Assembly: GCA_964019165.1 (NCBI GenBank) | Contig: OZ025273.1 | Location: forward strand, 16,722,714-16,786,713 | Direction: 5' to 3' | DNA length: 64,000 bases | From: Mastigias papua | Taxonomy: Eukaryota; Cnidaria; Scyphozoa; Rhizostomeae; Mastigiidae | Shown here: one piece after another, positions 44,869 to 56,032 of the stretch | How positions within the stretch are numbered: position 1 is the first letter of the stretch | Layout of the letters: every line of letters starts with the position of its first letter | Position numbers and translations under genes: made by a program | The notes under the pieces: model-generated | Told to the model about the DNA's origin: nothing | The model's input: the letters and a program-made list of their open reading frames with translations, nothing else | Databases searched by the model: none

Positions 44869-45014
44869 CTTCCCGAACAGATGAGACCTAAAAGAACACT
44901 AGCAAAAGGAACAACAAAATAAATACGTTCGACTTAGCTGCTACTGCCTCCGGGCAACGTGAAAAGCGTGGTAGGCACAACGGCACTCTTGTCGCGAAAC
45001 ACTGGCCACCATTT

Positions 45015-45269
45015 TATAACATCCCTGCACTTGCAACTCTTATACTTTAAGGAGCAGGTTTGACATTGACAAGATGAGATGCTTTTCGAACACAACACAA
45101 CAATAATTTTATCTCATCAACACAACATTACATTTTCTCATTCGCTATATCTATATGTATGTTCCAAGCACAATCAGATACCTTTTTATCTTCGTATCCC
45201 AGGGTTATACCATTTACAACACGGGGCTTGCCTAATGGATTTTAAGTGATACATTGTCACAGCCTTACA
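45015..45269 (-). repeat. Gypsy 5' LTR
   Basis: 255 bp. In element orientation it is followed by AAATGGTGGCCAGTGTTTCG, where the primer-binding site should lie. Confidence 0.95.
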
Positions 45270-45273
45270 TTTA

Positions 45274-46020
45274 CATTTCAAACAGAAGTTACCAAGTACT
45301 TCAAAGTCAGTGGGTATCCCAGTGAGCAAGTCACTTGTTGATGCCAGCCCATTAGCAGAGGAGTGTCCTCTCCTGTGCCATGCACCATCAAAAGAGACTG
45401 CAATATCTAAAATCCCATTCTTATCTGGAAGAATACCAATGTCTTTGTATGCATTTCTGATTGGCTTAGCAGAGTCTTTTTGAACACGTTTTGCCATTTC
45501 AAAACTTGCTTCATGACTTTTGTTATGATTTGAAGTATAAGCATTTGGCTTAATGAATAGGGCATGTTCATAACACCACACCACTCCTTGATAGCACAGA
45601 ATCCACATCCAAGTTCCCCTGAAAGCCATTGTTGCTCTGCTGTTACTTTCAAAAGGGGCCCTTGTTGACTTTGATCCTCTAACTCTTTGACATAAATAGT
45701 CCTCATCAATAATATCATTGCAAGTCATACAACATAATTGATCTTTCACTGAAACACCATTTGAACTGCCAGGTTGTAATTCGAATAGGACACTTTGAGA
45801 TTTGCAGAGAGGGCATAAGACTTTAGTGAAGAGACTGGTCAAAGAAGATAGCTGTGAGATGAAAAAACAATCCTCTATTCCATTGATAGTTTCTTTGTTC
45901 TTTTCTCTCTCACTCTGGATGTAGTCTAGTGTTATGCCAAAGATATCCATCTTTCTGGAGCTTGCAGAAGCTGACGTTCCCATGATTCAATCGTTTGGGG
46001 AGTTGGCATGATCTGTTGCT
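45274..46020 (-). pseudogene. Mutator-like transposase, N-terminal part
   Basis: The ORF from 45983 reads SASASSRKMDIFG, CPLCKSQSVLFEL, FRGTWMWILCYQGV, ISVSFDGAWHRRGHSS-like residues (DIAVSFDGAWHRRGHSS) and FEVLGNFCLKCK. These are hallmark blocks of animal Mutator-like proteins. MPTPQTIESWE lies just upstream in another frame. The coding sequence is cut exactly at FCLKCK by the Gypsy LTR. Its continuation begins at 38126. Confidence 0.8.
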
Positions 46021-46092
46021 TCTGCTTCATAAGTCGACAATGTTTTGTGCGCCCACAGAAGGGGTTCATAGATCTCTGCTTTGTCCATGCCA

Positions 46093-46632
46093 TTATGAAA
46101 CGATAGTAAACAACTGCGTGTAAGAAATTCCACAAATCTGAGTGTATGAAATTCGACTTTTCAATGGATTGAAAATGAACGTGGCCGTTCCACATTCTCT
46201 CGTACAGAAATGTGGTTGATGTGCTGGGCTCCAAGCGGATGATGTGACTGCGCTTGCTCCAGACTCCTCTAGCTCTTCGTGACCCAATACGTCATGTTTT
46301 GTAAACTCTCTACTGCTGATGATCATTTGCTTTATCAGTAGTCTGTCATGAATAGCAACATTTTCATGACACCAATCTGAATGATCTTTTGCTGTAAATT
46401 TCTGCTTGTTCTGCACAAATTAGTGAAAGATATCTGGACTCACAAGCTGTCCAATGTTCAGCAGCAAGTAAATTCCACAGTCATTGTTGTTATTTTGTTG
46501 GGGAGCTTTTAATGCACAATAAATTGAAACTTCCCAAACAAACCGGAATTTCCAAAACAAACCATTTGACATTTGCTTCATTGGCTCTTCTCTTCCTTTG
46601 AGAGGTTCCCTACAATGACTCAAGGAGTCCAT
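46093..46632 (-). pseudogene. Ulp1-like (C48) protease, C-terminal part
   Basis: The block FIMDSLSHCREP carries the catalytic Asp position. APQQNNNNDCGIYLLLNIG holds the oxyanion Gln and nucleophile Cys of Ulp1/SENP proteases. The tail (DHSDWCHENVAIHDR) runs in the next frame. The N-terminal part lies at 51440-51810, separated by the LINE. It belongs with the downstream Mutator-like gene on the same strand. Confidence 0.7.
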
Positions 46633-46775
46633 AATAAAAACACAGTCTGTTGTCTGTTGTCTGTTGAGAGTTTTGTCGCTTAAGTCCTGGACAATGGCGA
46701 CTTAAGCAGTGAACATGTTGCAGTGTTTCTGAACAAATTTGGTTATTTTCTTGCATTGGAAGTCAATCATATAGG

Positions 46776-47477
46776 ATGAGTCGAAGCTTGTACGACTTGC
46801 AGGATCTTCCTGAGAGTGAATTAACCAAACTGTCAGTGAAAGAACTTGTGAATGCCTTTAAAACAGCACCAAAACTACAAGACGTTATAACGGGCCTACA
46901 GAACGATCTTCGTGAATACCAAGATCAACAAAAAGCAATCAGTGGTGACCTTGTTAAGCTCACTGCTGATAATGCTAAGTTGAAAAATGAAGTCGAACGA
47001 TTAAGTGAAACAAACAGTTATCTGGAGAACGATCTTCACAATCTACAACAATACTCGAGACGGAACAACCTAGAAATATCTGGTTTGGCAGAGTGTAGGG
47101 ACAGCAACGAAGAGGAAACCAGACTACTGGAATTTGTTCAAGAGCTGGGAGTAAGCATCCACACCAAAGATATCGAGGCTTGCCACCGGGTACCGACCAA
47201 ACGAAAGGATAGGAAGAAACCCCTGATCGTAAGGTTTATTAATCGATGCAAGCGTGATGAAGTATATGCAGCTAGAAAGCAGATAAAGGGAAGAAACATC
47301 TTTGTGAATGGGCACCTTTCTCCGCACAATCGTTGGCTATACACCCTGGCCCTTGAAGTTAAGAGGAAGAGCGGCTTTAGATACTTATGGACATATAACG
47401 GAACACCTTGTCTACGAAAGAGTGACAATAGTCAAGTTATCAAAGTGTCTTGTCCTGCAGTCCTGGAGGGTTTGTAA
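46776..47477 (+). CDS. LINE ORF1: coiled-coil RNA-binding protein
   Basis: 233 residues. The N-terminal half forms a long coiled coil (LREYQDQQKAISGDLVKL, ERLSETNSYLENDLHNLQQ). The second half reads YSRRNNLEISGL, IEACHRVPTKRKDRKKPLIV and GRNIFVNGHLSP, an RRM-like LINE ORF1 region. ORF1 proteins coat the LINE RNA. The ORF is intact. Confidence 0.85.
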   Translation: MSRSLYDLQDLPESELTKLSVKELVNAFKTAPKLQDVITGLQNDLREYQDQQKAISGDLVKLTADNAKLKNEVERLSETNSYLENDLHNLQQYSRRNNLEISGLAECRDSNEEETRLLEFVQELGVSIHTKDIEACHRVPTKRKDRKKPLIVRFINRCKRDEVYAARKQIKGRNIFVNGHLSPHNRWLYTLALEVKRKSGFRYLWTYNGTPCLRKSDNSQVIKVSCPAVLEGL

Positions 47478-47779
47478 ATTCTTACACTCCTTAACGCCCA
47501 AAATTTCTAAAATGAAAGTTCAACCATTGTGTTTTAACGAATTTGAGGAATCATAGATATCCTTCTTATTAAAGAAAAATTTGTTAGATTTAATCATATA
47601 TGTAGTCAAATTGTCCCAACCTAAGTAACAGATCCTAATTCACAGTCCTATTCCAACATTTACCTTAGAAATAACACATAAACGCAAACTTCTGTTCATA
47701 GAGTGCTGCAACTTTTCAATTACTTCAAATAGTTAAATTTACAAATCATTCGCCTTTGGTGAAATAACTGACGTGTCAA

Positions 47780-50700
47780 ATGCCTAAGTATAACGACAAA
47801 AAACTAAATACTGCTGCCAAGGAAAGTTGCTGTTGTTGCGATAGACCTTTACATATTCGAAAAAGTGAATGTGGCCATTGTAAACGTCCTTCCCATATCA
47901 AATGCGCACAAATCTCAATAGAGGCCTATGCACGATTATGCTCGGAAAACAAAGAATGGATCTGCAGAAAGTGTACGTGTAAACAAATGCTGTTTTTTAG
48001 TGTTGTCGACAGAGACCTCGGCAATACCTTTGATCCCACATCCACAAAGCTTCGTGAAAGCCTCCAATCTAACCAATCTGTAACCATTGACTCCTTATTG
48101 GACAAAATCCCAGATCACAAAGTCTCAACAGATGATTTTACTGATGATATGATCACCTCGAAATACTACACTCCCCACGAACTTAAGCAGGCTCGACTAG
48201 ATAAGTGATTGTTATCAACGTTTCACATGAATATAGGCTCCCTTCAGCTGCACATTAATGAACTACGAACACTACTGAAGAAAGTAAACTTCCCGTTTGA
48301 TGTAATTGGTATTAGTGAAACTCGCCTACGTCACAGCGAACAACGACAAGTAGACATAGAAATACCGGGCTACGAAAAATTCAATCATACCACATCCCAA
48401 ACTAAATGTGGGGGTGTGGGCCTGTACATTAAACATGGGAAATGTAAAAAAATAAAACCAAGACCTGATATGTGTTTATCAATTCAAAATATAGCAGAAA
48501 CTCATTTTGTTGAAACAACTGACTTATGCAACAAAAAATTACTTTTTGGGATCATTTATAGACACCCAAATACGGATATCAACAACTTTTCCTAAGAAGT
48601 TCTTAATAAAATAATCTCAATAATAATAAAAGAAAAGCGAGAATGTATACTTATGGGAGACTTTAATGTGAACTTATTGAATTTCGAAACAGACGCTGCT
48701 ACTGCCGACTTTTTCAATAATCTGTCATCAGCACTTTTTCAGCCTCTCATACTTCAACCAACACGTGTCACTAGCCACTCATAAACACTAAGTGATAATA
48801 TTGTCATTAACAAATTAGAATATAAATGCACTTCTGGCAATATAACTACGTCCATTTCAGACCACTTTCCTCAAATCACACATATAGAAAGGCTCACAGA
48901 TTTTACCAAACTAAAGAAGAAAATATGGAAACGTGATTATAGAAATTTCAATAACCAAGAATTTCTGGAGGAAATAGGGAAAATAGACTGGGTCACAATC
49001 CTAACAGATACTAATACGGAAGAAGCCTTTAATATTTTCTACAGCACTGTAGATGATATCTTAAATGTAATGGCACCTGCGAAGTTACTAAATAGAACAG
49101 AAATTGGAGTTTTAACAAACCCATGGCTAACAAAAGGTATACTCAAATCTATGGATACAAGAGACAAATTGCACAAAGCTTTTACAACAGAACTTCGTCC
49201 TGATATTAAGGAATATCTTCATAAGCAATATAAATCTTATAGAAATTTACTACTCACATTACAAAGAGTAAGCAAGAAAAACTATTATATGGAATACTTC
49301 CGCGTTAATGCAGACAATGCTCGTAAAACCTGGTCAGGTATCAAACAAATTATAAATATCTCAAAAAAATCAACTCAAACTACTCCTGCCACTATAAACT
49401 ATAATGATACAATTCTTAGTAATGAGAAAGACATAGCAAATGCAATGAATGAATTTTTCGTAAATGTAGGGCCAAATCTAGATAAAGATATCAAGAATCC
49501 TACATGTTCCTATATTGATTTCCTTGGACCATCTACTCCTAACTCAATCTTCATAACAGATGTACCATCGTATGAAATTTATGTGCTCCTTAACAACATT
49601 CAGATAAACAAAGCTTGTGGACCATTTAGTTTCCCAAACAAAGTTTTAAAAAATAATGCTGGCCTACTTTCCGGTATCCTTCAAATTTTAATTTCTAAAT
49701 CGCTTCACGAAGGTCATTTCCCATCATTACTCACAGAAGCCAGAGTCTGCCCCATCCATACAAAGGGTGACCAAGAAAAATGTAGTAACTATCGACCAAT
49801 CTCACTACTGTCCAACATTAGTAAAATCTACGAAAGAATAATGTATAATAGAGTCTATGATTTCATACTAAAAGAAAATACTCTCTATGACCTCCAGTTT
49901 GGTTTTCAAAAAGAAGCCTCCACTGCTCATGCACTCGTAAACCTAGTTGAAAATATAAAGAAATCCTTGGATAATAAAGCAAATGTATGCAGGGTATTTA
50001 TTGATCTACAAAAAGCTTTCGATACTGTGAATCATAAAATCCTACTTGACAAACTATACCACTACAGAGTAAGAGGGCCAGCTCATCATTGGTTTGAATC
50101 TTACTCAACTGACAGGAAACAACAAGTACAAATAAACTCTATCAATTCAAGATTAACGACAATATCGTGTGGTGTGCCGCAAGGATCTATACTAGGACCA
50201 TTATTATTTCTAATTTATATAAATGATTTAAGACACGCTACTCCAAATTCACTTGTACATCATTTCGCAGATGACACAAATCTTATTATTGCCAATAGAA
50301 GCTTGAAAACTCTTAAAAAGTCAATGAATAAGGAGCTCAAATCTCTGTACGACTGGCTTTGCGCAAATCGACTTTCTCGTAATGTTGCGAAGATGGAATT
50401 TCTTCTCTTTAGGAACAATCTATGCGAAACCAGGAACTTCAACTTCACTCTCCATTTAAATAACAAAACTCTACATGAGTCCCATCATATAAAATACTTA
50501 GGCATTCTTATCGATAACAAATGGAACTGGAAATCACATATAAATGAACTTACGAAAACACTAGGTAAAGCTATCGGCTTGCTGAGTAAAATCAGACATT
50601 TTGTAACTAGTTCAACTCTAAAACATCTTTACCACAATCTTTTTAACTCACACCTATCTTATGGATGCATTTTATGGAGTAGTGCAACTGATGCCCAACT

Positions 50701-51084
50701 TGACAGGATTCTTAAACTCCAAAAACGGGCTATACAGACAATCACTTTTTCTGGATATAACGATCACATATCGCAGCATTTCAGAGACTTAAAGACGAGT
50801 CAGCCGATTATGCACATTTTCAACTCTCTGAAAAAGCCAGTTTAAGCCGGTTGGTAGTCGATTCATTTCAAAGTCATGCATAAAGAGTAATTTTTGAAGA
50901 CTGAGAATATCATAGAGGACTTCATTCACAAAACTTCAATACAACTACCTATGGGCTAAGCTCTCTGCGCTATACTGGCACTAAAGCACTTAATGCACTA
51001 AAAACTGATCCGCTCTTTAAAAATGTGACAAATAAAACACAATTTAAACGTATATTTTCCAATAAGACCTTTGATTCTTATTAA
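47780..51084 (+). pseudogene. LINE ORF2: PHD finger, APE endonuclease, reverse transcriptase
   Basis: A PHD-like finger (CCCCDRPLHIRKSECGHC ... WICRKCTC) opens the protein. The endonuclease follows (MNIGSLQLHINEL, VIGISETRL, GGVGLYIKHG, MGDFNVNLL, SISDHFP), then RT (FIDLQKAFDTVNH, GVPQGSILGPLLFLIYINDL, FADDTNLI). The frame is single from 47780 to 50845, with nonsense codons only at 48206, 48593 and about 48782. A frameshift at about 50845 leads to the C-terminal tail (TYGLSSLRYTGTKALN). Confidence 0.9.
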
Positions 51085-51439
51085 ACAATCCTGCCTCACC
51101 AAAATATCTTTCTGCAGTTTTGGCAGCAGCTTCTCTCCTACGCAGCAGTTCATAGTTCATTTTCATTTACATTCAAGGACTAGATACCTCAGTTGTTACT
51201 TCTGAATCAGCCGGGTCAGCCAGGTGGGGGTCTATGAATTAGCTCTGCTATAAGATCCCTTCCCAACCATTTGGTATAAAAATTTAATTTCATAGATTTA
51301 ATCACTTGGTTCCACATATTAAGGTAATTTAGTCTTGTTTAATTTCTATGTTGTTCTATGTTGTTCTTTATTTCATACATTAACTTGTACTCTTTTTGGT
51401 TGAAATGAAAACTCTTATGTCTTATGTCTTATGTCTTAG

Positions 51440-51810
51440 ATCACAACACTGTACCAACGGCAATGAATGCAAATTGGAAATATGACAGTATCTGTCATAC
51501 AGGAAATGCCATTGAAATGAGTGGATGCACACCAAAATTTCAGCTGCACTTCATTCCCTCCTTGTGTCAAGGAAAGATAAAAGATAGAGTCCATCAGAAC
51601 AATGCTAGTAGGGAAATTGTTTCTTGATTGAAGCATTCTCATATATACAGCAACAATGTTGTCAGTTACCCAACCTCCATCATTCAATGCAACCAGATCC
51701 TCATGAAAGAGTGGCACACCATGTGAAATGCAAATAGTCTGCATTGCTTTTTCACCAAAAGTGTCTTCTTGAACTTCTGTCCACATCAGTGTTGGAAGCA
51801 AACCTTGATG
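51440..51810 (-). pseudogene. Ulp1-like (C48) protease, N-terminal part
   Basis: The minus strand reads DLVALNDGGWVTDNIVAVYM, the W-x-x-D substrate-groove block that opens Ulp1/SENP catalytic domains. It then reads VIFPICIHCRWYSVVI, where the catalytic His-Trp pair is expected. The pair appears as Arg-Trp, which would inactivate the enzyme. The sequence breaks off at the LINE tail and resumes at 46632. Confidence 0.65.
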
Positions 51811-51814
51811 CCTT

Positions 51815-51894
51815 TGTAGGCTGAATTCCATCTTTCCCAACTATATGATCTAAGTATAGAACTTCGGTCCTACAGAAATGACATTTCCTGGCTT
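51815..51894 (-). pseudogene. Gypsy RT fragment, right of a Harbinger insertion
   Basis: It reads ARKCHFCRTEVLYLDHIVGK, the conserved block after RT motif C in Gypsy pol. It is continuous with 56033-56375 once Harbinger C and one TTA are removed. It ends near 51815, where Ulp1-like sequence begins. Confidence 0.85.
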
Positions 51895-52078
51895 TTAGGC
51901 TTCCCAGTTCATACGCCGTATTACTGCCGCAGCGAATTAAATACACTTAACTGCGGCAGTAGTACGGGTATAGTGCGTGTTCATTGACAAGTGGTTTCAG
52001 ACGTCGGATTTAATTTGCCGCATTAAATTCCAGCATGATCTCTGTTCACTGTTTTCGTACCCTCTTTATCTTTTCAAA

Positions 52079-53419
52079 ATGGCAGAACAAACTGGAAATA
52101 CAATGGTGCTAGCAAAAAGTTTGATTCTGGAAGCAAAAAAGAATCGTAAAGAGCGAGAAAAGCGACGAAAACTGAAGAATATACTTTTACTTGAATTATC
52201 ACGGAAAAGGAAGACGGTAGTATGTTCCTGGTTTCAAGCAATTCTGCTCCTAACCAACCTACAGACTGTAGCCGTTCAGACACCTCGTGCATGTAGAAGA
52301 TTCCCAAGAGTCCAGGGGTGGTGGGGGAATATATGGAACTGCTCAGATGATGTCAGATTCAGGATGAATTTTCGCATTACAAAGGGTACATTTCTATTCA
52401 TTCTTACTGAGATAAAAGAAGACCTGCAGCGTGAGACAACAGCGGAAGTACCACTTCCCCCTGAAATTAGACTGGCTGTGTGCCTCTATAGGCTTGCTAG
52501 AGGGGACTACCTGCACACTATTGGAGAACTGATTGGCTTAGGAACATCCACAGTTTGCGAGATTGTCAGAGAAGTGTCCAGCATCATTGTCAATCGTCTT
52601 TGGGAAAGATTTGTAACCAATAACTTTCCAACTAATTCAGAGAAGCTAGAAGAAGTAATGGCCTCATTTGAAGAGAAATGGCAATACCCATCTTGCTTTG
52701 GTGCTGTGGATGGCTGCCACCTGCCAATAAAATGCCCAAGAGGTGGCCAGGAGAGTGCAAAGGAGTACCACAATTTTAAAAACTTTTTTTCCATTGTTCT
52801 AATGGCATTGGTTGATTCTAGAAAGAGATTTATTTGGGCTGCAAGTGGCTTTCCTGGGAATAGCCATGATGCTATAATTTTACAATCAACTAGGCTATAT
52901 GCCAAGATGATGGAAGGAAACATCATTCCAACATTGGAAGACAGGGATGGAAGTGCTGTTAAACCAATGATTATTGGTGACTCAGCTTTCCCCTTCCACA
53001 CCTGGCTAATGAAGCCATATGCTAATACTGTTCCCACCCCACAACAACAGTACTTCACTTATCGGTTGAGTCGTGCTCGAATGGTGGTGGAAGGTGCTTT
53101 TGGCATGCTAAAAGGCAGATGGAGAGTGTTGATGAGAAAAAGTGAATGTGAAGAAGAGACACTAAAGTTAATGTCACTTGCTTGTGTTGTCCTGCACAAT
53201 ATCTGCATAGATATGGAAGACAAAGGTGTTAGGACTTGGGATGTTGGATACGATCAAAGAACAAACAGGAGAAGGCCAGTGACTGAAATAAGAGATCTTT
53301 TGCATATGACCAAGTGCAGAAAAACACCAGATGCATGCATCAATGCTGCAAGTATTAGAGACTTTTTGAAGAGTGAGTTCTGGCAAGAGAAACAAAAATG
53401 TGATGTGGAGCAATGTTGA
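52079..53419 (+). CDS. PIF/Harbinger transposase C, DDE_Tnp_4
   Basis: I chose the ATG at 52079 (MAEQTGNTMVL). The N-terminal half has a basic helix (KKNRKEREKRRKLKN) and a helix-turn-helix-like region (LAVCLYRLARGDYLHTIGEL). Acidic catalytic residues are in FGAVDGCHLPI, FPGNSHDAIIL, IIGDSAFPF and VVEGAFGML. LHNICIDMED closes the core. About 446 residues, with no stops or frameshifts. It is paired with the Myb-like gene at 55697. Confidence 0.95.
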   Translation: MAEQTGNTMVLAKSLILEAKKNRKEREKRRKLKNILLLELSRKRKTVVCSWFQAILLLTNLQTVAVQTPRACRRFPRVQGWWGNIWNCSDDVRFRMNFRITKGTFLFILTEIKEDLQRETTAEVPLPPEIRLAVCLYRLARGDYLHTIGELIGLGTSTVCEIVREVSSIIVNRLWERFVTNNFPTNSEKLEEVMASFEEKWQYPSCFGAVDGCHLPIKCPRGGQESAKEYHNFKNFFSIVLMALVDSRKRFIWAASGFPGNSHDAIILQSTRLYAKMMEGNIIPTLEDRDGSAVKPMIIGDSAFPFHTWLMKPYANTVPTPQQQYFTYRLSRARMVVEGAFGMLKGRWRVLMRKSECEEETLKLMSLACVVLHNICIDMEDKGVRTWDVGYDQRTNRRRPVTEIRDLLHMTKCRKTPDACINAASIRDFLKSEFWQEKQKCDVEQC

Positions 53420-54569
53420 ACATATAAACTACATGGCCAACAAAATTTTATGCACAAACTGTTCTTTTTTGCATTCTGATGATTGATTCTGATGTGACTG
53501 ATAAAGAAAAAACTTGACCTTATGGTGCCTTTTTTATAGATATACCTTTTTGTGCCATCAGATCAAGTTTTTCACTACTAGTCAATCAATTACTTTTGTT
53601 GTAATCATAGCTTGGTGCTACAAATTATATTTGCACCAAAAATTTCAAAACACCACTGTTCACTTTGGTCACGAGCTGCTTTCAGGAGCTACTGTTCACA
53701 TTCGCACAGGCCTACAGACACTGGGGTATTGCCCCCCAATAACTCACATAGGCTATATATAGAAGTACTCTACACAGATCTGAGGAATTTTTATATCAAG
53801 TGCAACTGGAAGGCATAAATAGGGAGATTTATTCTCAAACTAGGAGCACTCTTGTCATTGGGCAATTATTGAAGAAAATATTAGAATTCTATGTTGACTT
53901 ACAGGCCTTGTTGAGAAAAACCATTGCAAATTTGACTTTGCATTGGATCAATTTCACATAGAAAGTAGATCTTGGTAGTATTTTATGCATTTGAGCAACC
54001 AGGAATAAAGATGTGTACATGAATTAAAAACTTGAGAGTTGAGTTTCCAGTTTGCCAATTTTTTGAGCACTATTACTGCAAACTATACTATTAAAGTTGC
54101 ATTGCAGAAAAATGTGCTTCTTGTTTGTAATAAGAAAGAATTTTTATTTCATACATTTTGGTGACACAAAAATTGAGCTTGTCCATTTCCCACACCACCA
54201 AAATATACAAAAAATGCCTTCAGTTAGCCTCCAAAACATCAAATCTCTTTGCAAAGCTCTTTTCAAAGTTTCAAACAACATGATTGAACTCTGCTTGATA
54301 GAATAGCCAGTTCTGTAGGGAGCTTTGATTTTAATGGCTGATTTCATCAAAACTGAAAAAAATTATGTGAGCTACATAGAGATAAAACTTGGGCTGATTG
54401 TGCAAAGCAGTTAGGATTCTTCAAATCACAGGGCAAAAACCACATCAGAAACTCTCATCAGAAAGCAAAAACAATTTTGTTGACCTGTTTTATGCTTTGT
54501 TATTGGTAGCGTTACATTTGTAGCCTTCAAGATTCAATTACATTTATTAGAAATTGTCTCTTAATAATA

Positions 54570-55697
54570 TTAAAACTGTTCATTGTCATTTTCATCAATG
54601 TATGAAAACCAACTGGAGCTCTGACTTCCATTTTTATTCCCTCTAGAAGATGCAGTTGGCCTTTGCATGTTCTGCAGACTTGTAAATTGTGAAGGGTCAT
54701 CTACTATTTGATGAGTCGAGTTCATACTTGTAATTTGTGGTTGGAATACTGGGTTGTTGATTCTTTGCAGCTGTCCTGCAGTTAATTGCAACATGCTTTG
54801 CCACATTTGCATTTGCATATGGGCCAGCTCTTTCTCATGCTGCCTACTTCTTTCATTCTCTTCCCGGAAGTAGGCAAGAAGACTTTCTGTGGTGTCTTTT
54901 GCAGTGAAATTGTTGAATGCCACCACTGCATCTTTTAACAAGTTATTTGTCATTTCCTTCCTTGCTCTTTTCCTTGGCACTGGAACTTGCTGATATTTCA
55001 TTGCTTCTTTAGCTGCACTGCTGTCTGATGAGGACCCATTTGAAACACTTGGTGTTTCAGGATCACGAGTACTGTCATTTTCCCCAATGATCTTCTCAAA
55101 TGGTGGTTCAATACCCTTGTCTGGGTTGCAAGAATCTCTTGATTCGATGAAAGGGTATAATTTCTTGAACCAAGTACCATATCCTTTATTTGCAAGAAAA
55201 TTGTCGATGCCGGATGCAGTTCTCCTGGTCATGGCCGCCTTTTTACAGATAGAGACGCAAGCCTTACATTTGACTCTTATTTGAGCAACAGTGAAAGGAA
55301 AACTTTCTTCTCTTGCAGCAAGGCGATTCTTTACATCCTTCAAAACTTTAGAATAGATCTCAGAGTTTTTCACTGCTTTATTGTTAATAAATATGAGCCT
55401 CCTTCTATAATATTCATTATCGCAAATGACGCCTACCAATTCACTTACGCAAGCATCTGGCCAAACTGATTTGCGTCCTTGTTTCCTTTTCTGCTTTCGT
55501 AGTTGTGTAGACTCTGCAATGCTTTGGACATTTTCCTCTGCGGTATCTTCCTCTTCACTTTGCAGCACGAAACTTTCAAGGCTTTCATACTCAGGCTGGC
55601 CATTGTCATCACATATATCACTGCCTGTGACAGACCCTAAAGATTCTCTTCCCTCTGATTCGCAACACGATGGTATATATTCTCCAGAAGCTGCCAT
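54570..55697 (-). CDS. Myb/SANT-like DNA-binding protein of Harbinger C
   Basis: 375 residues, open. An acidic Ser-rich N-terminus leads to a trihelix/Myb-like domain (VWPDACVSELVGVICDNEYY, FTVAQIRVKCKACVSICKKA, YGTWFKKLYPFI). A linker with PRKRARKE (nuclear signal-like) and a Gln/Met-rich C-terminal helix (HEKELAHMQMQMWQSMLQL) follow. It is the usual accessory DNA-binding partner of the transposase, encoded convergently. Confidence 0.85.
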   Translation of the reverse strand: MAASGEYIPSCCESEGRESLGSVTGSDICDDNGQPEYESLESFVLQSEEEDTAEENVQSIAESTQLRKQKRKQGRKSVWPDACVSELVGVICDNEYYRRRLIFINNKAVKNSEIYSKVLKDVKNRLAAREESFPFTVAQIRVKCKACVSICKKAAMTRRTASGIDNFLANKGYGTWFKKLYPFIESRDSCNPDKGIEPPFEKIIGENDSTRDPETPSVSNGSSSDSSAAKEAMKYQQVPVPRKRARKEMTNNLLKDAVVAFNNFTAKDTTESLLAYFREENERSRQHEKELAHMQMQMWQSMLQLTAGQLQRINNPVFQPQITSMNSTHQIVDDPSQFTSLQNMQRPTASSRGNKNGSQSSSWFSYIDENDNEQF

Positions 55698-56032
55698 TTT
55701 GCTGAACTGAGGCTAGAAAAGTTTCGCGCACTTTTAGAAGCAACGCATGCGCAAATTGTCTGAATAGTTAGGAATCTGAAATAATCTGAGCACATCTTAG
55801 ATTTCATTTAATTCGCTGCGGTACTAACACGACGTTTGAAGCCAACCCGAATTTAGAACGAAGTTAAAGTTTAAATGCGGCAAGCTTGCCGAATTTGTGC
55901 CGAAGTTAAATATTGTTTTCCTGTTTGGTTTCAGACGCCGTATTTGTGCCGAATTTAATTCACACTTAGACTTTTTTGAGCTCCTGAATTTAATTCGCTG
56001 CGGCAGTAATTCGGCGTATGAACTAGGCCTTA

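Larger units (their letters stand above)
38131..45269 (-). mobile_element. Ty3/Gypsy LTR retrotransposon, full length, TSD TTTA
   Basis: Minus-strand element of 7,139 bp with two 255-bp LTRs (TGTAAGGCTG...GGATGTTATA in its own orientation). TTTA flanks it at 38127-38130 and 45270-45273. A purine tract (AGAGGGGGAGAA) abuts the 3' LTR. Gag, zinc-finger/MYND, protease, RT/RNase H and integrase follow in Gypsy order. Only scattered nonsense codons and two frame changes are present. It interrupts a Mutator-like gene, whose frame is restored when the insert is removed. Confidence 0.95.
46650..51439 (+). mobile_element. CR1/L2-like LINE, near full length
   Basis: Two ORFs plus a 3' UTR end in a 7-bp tandem tail (CTTATGT repeated, 51413-51439). 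Its ends abut the two halves of the Ulp1-like gene on the other strand. The left boundary is approximate, near the TCTGTTG triplet repeat at 46646-46670. Confidence 0.85.
51898..56029. mobile_element. PIF/Harbinger element C, complete, TSD TTA
   Basis: The left end GGCTTCCCAGTTCATACGCC and the inverse of the right end (GGCCTAGTTCATACGCCGAA) are TIRs. They continue through CTGCCGCAGCGAATTAAA and are flanked by TTA at 51895-51897 and 56030-56032. Subterminal GCGGCA/GCCGAATTTAA motifs recur. It carries an open transposase and an open Myb/SANT-like gene in convergent orientation. It lies inside a Gypsy RT, whose frame is restored by its removal. Confidence 0.95.
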
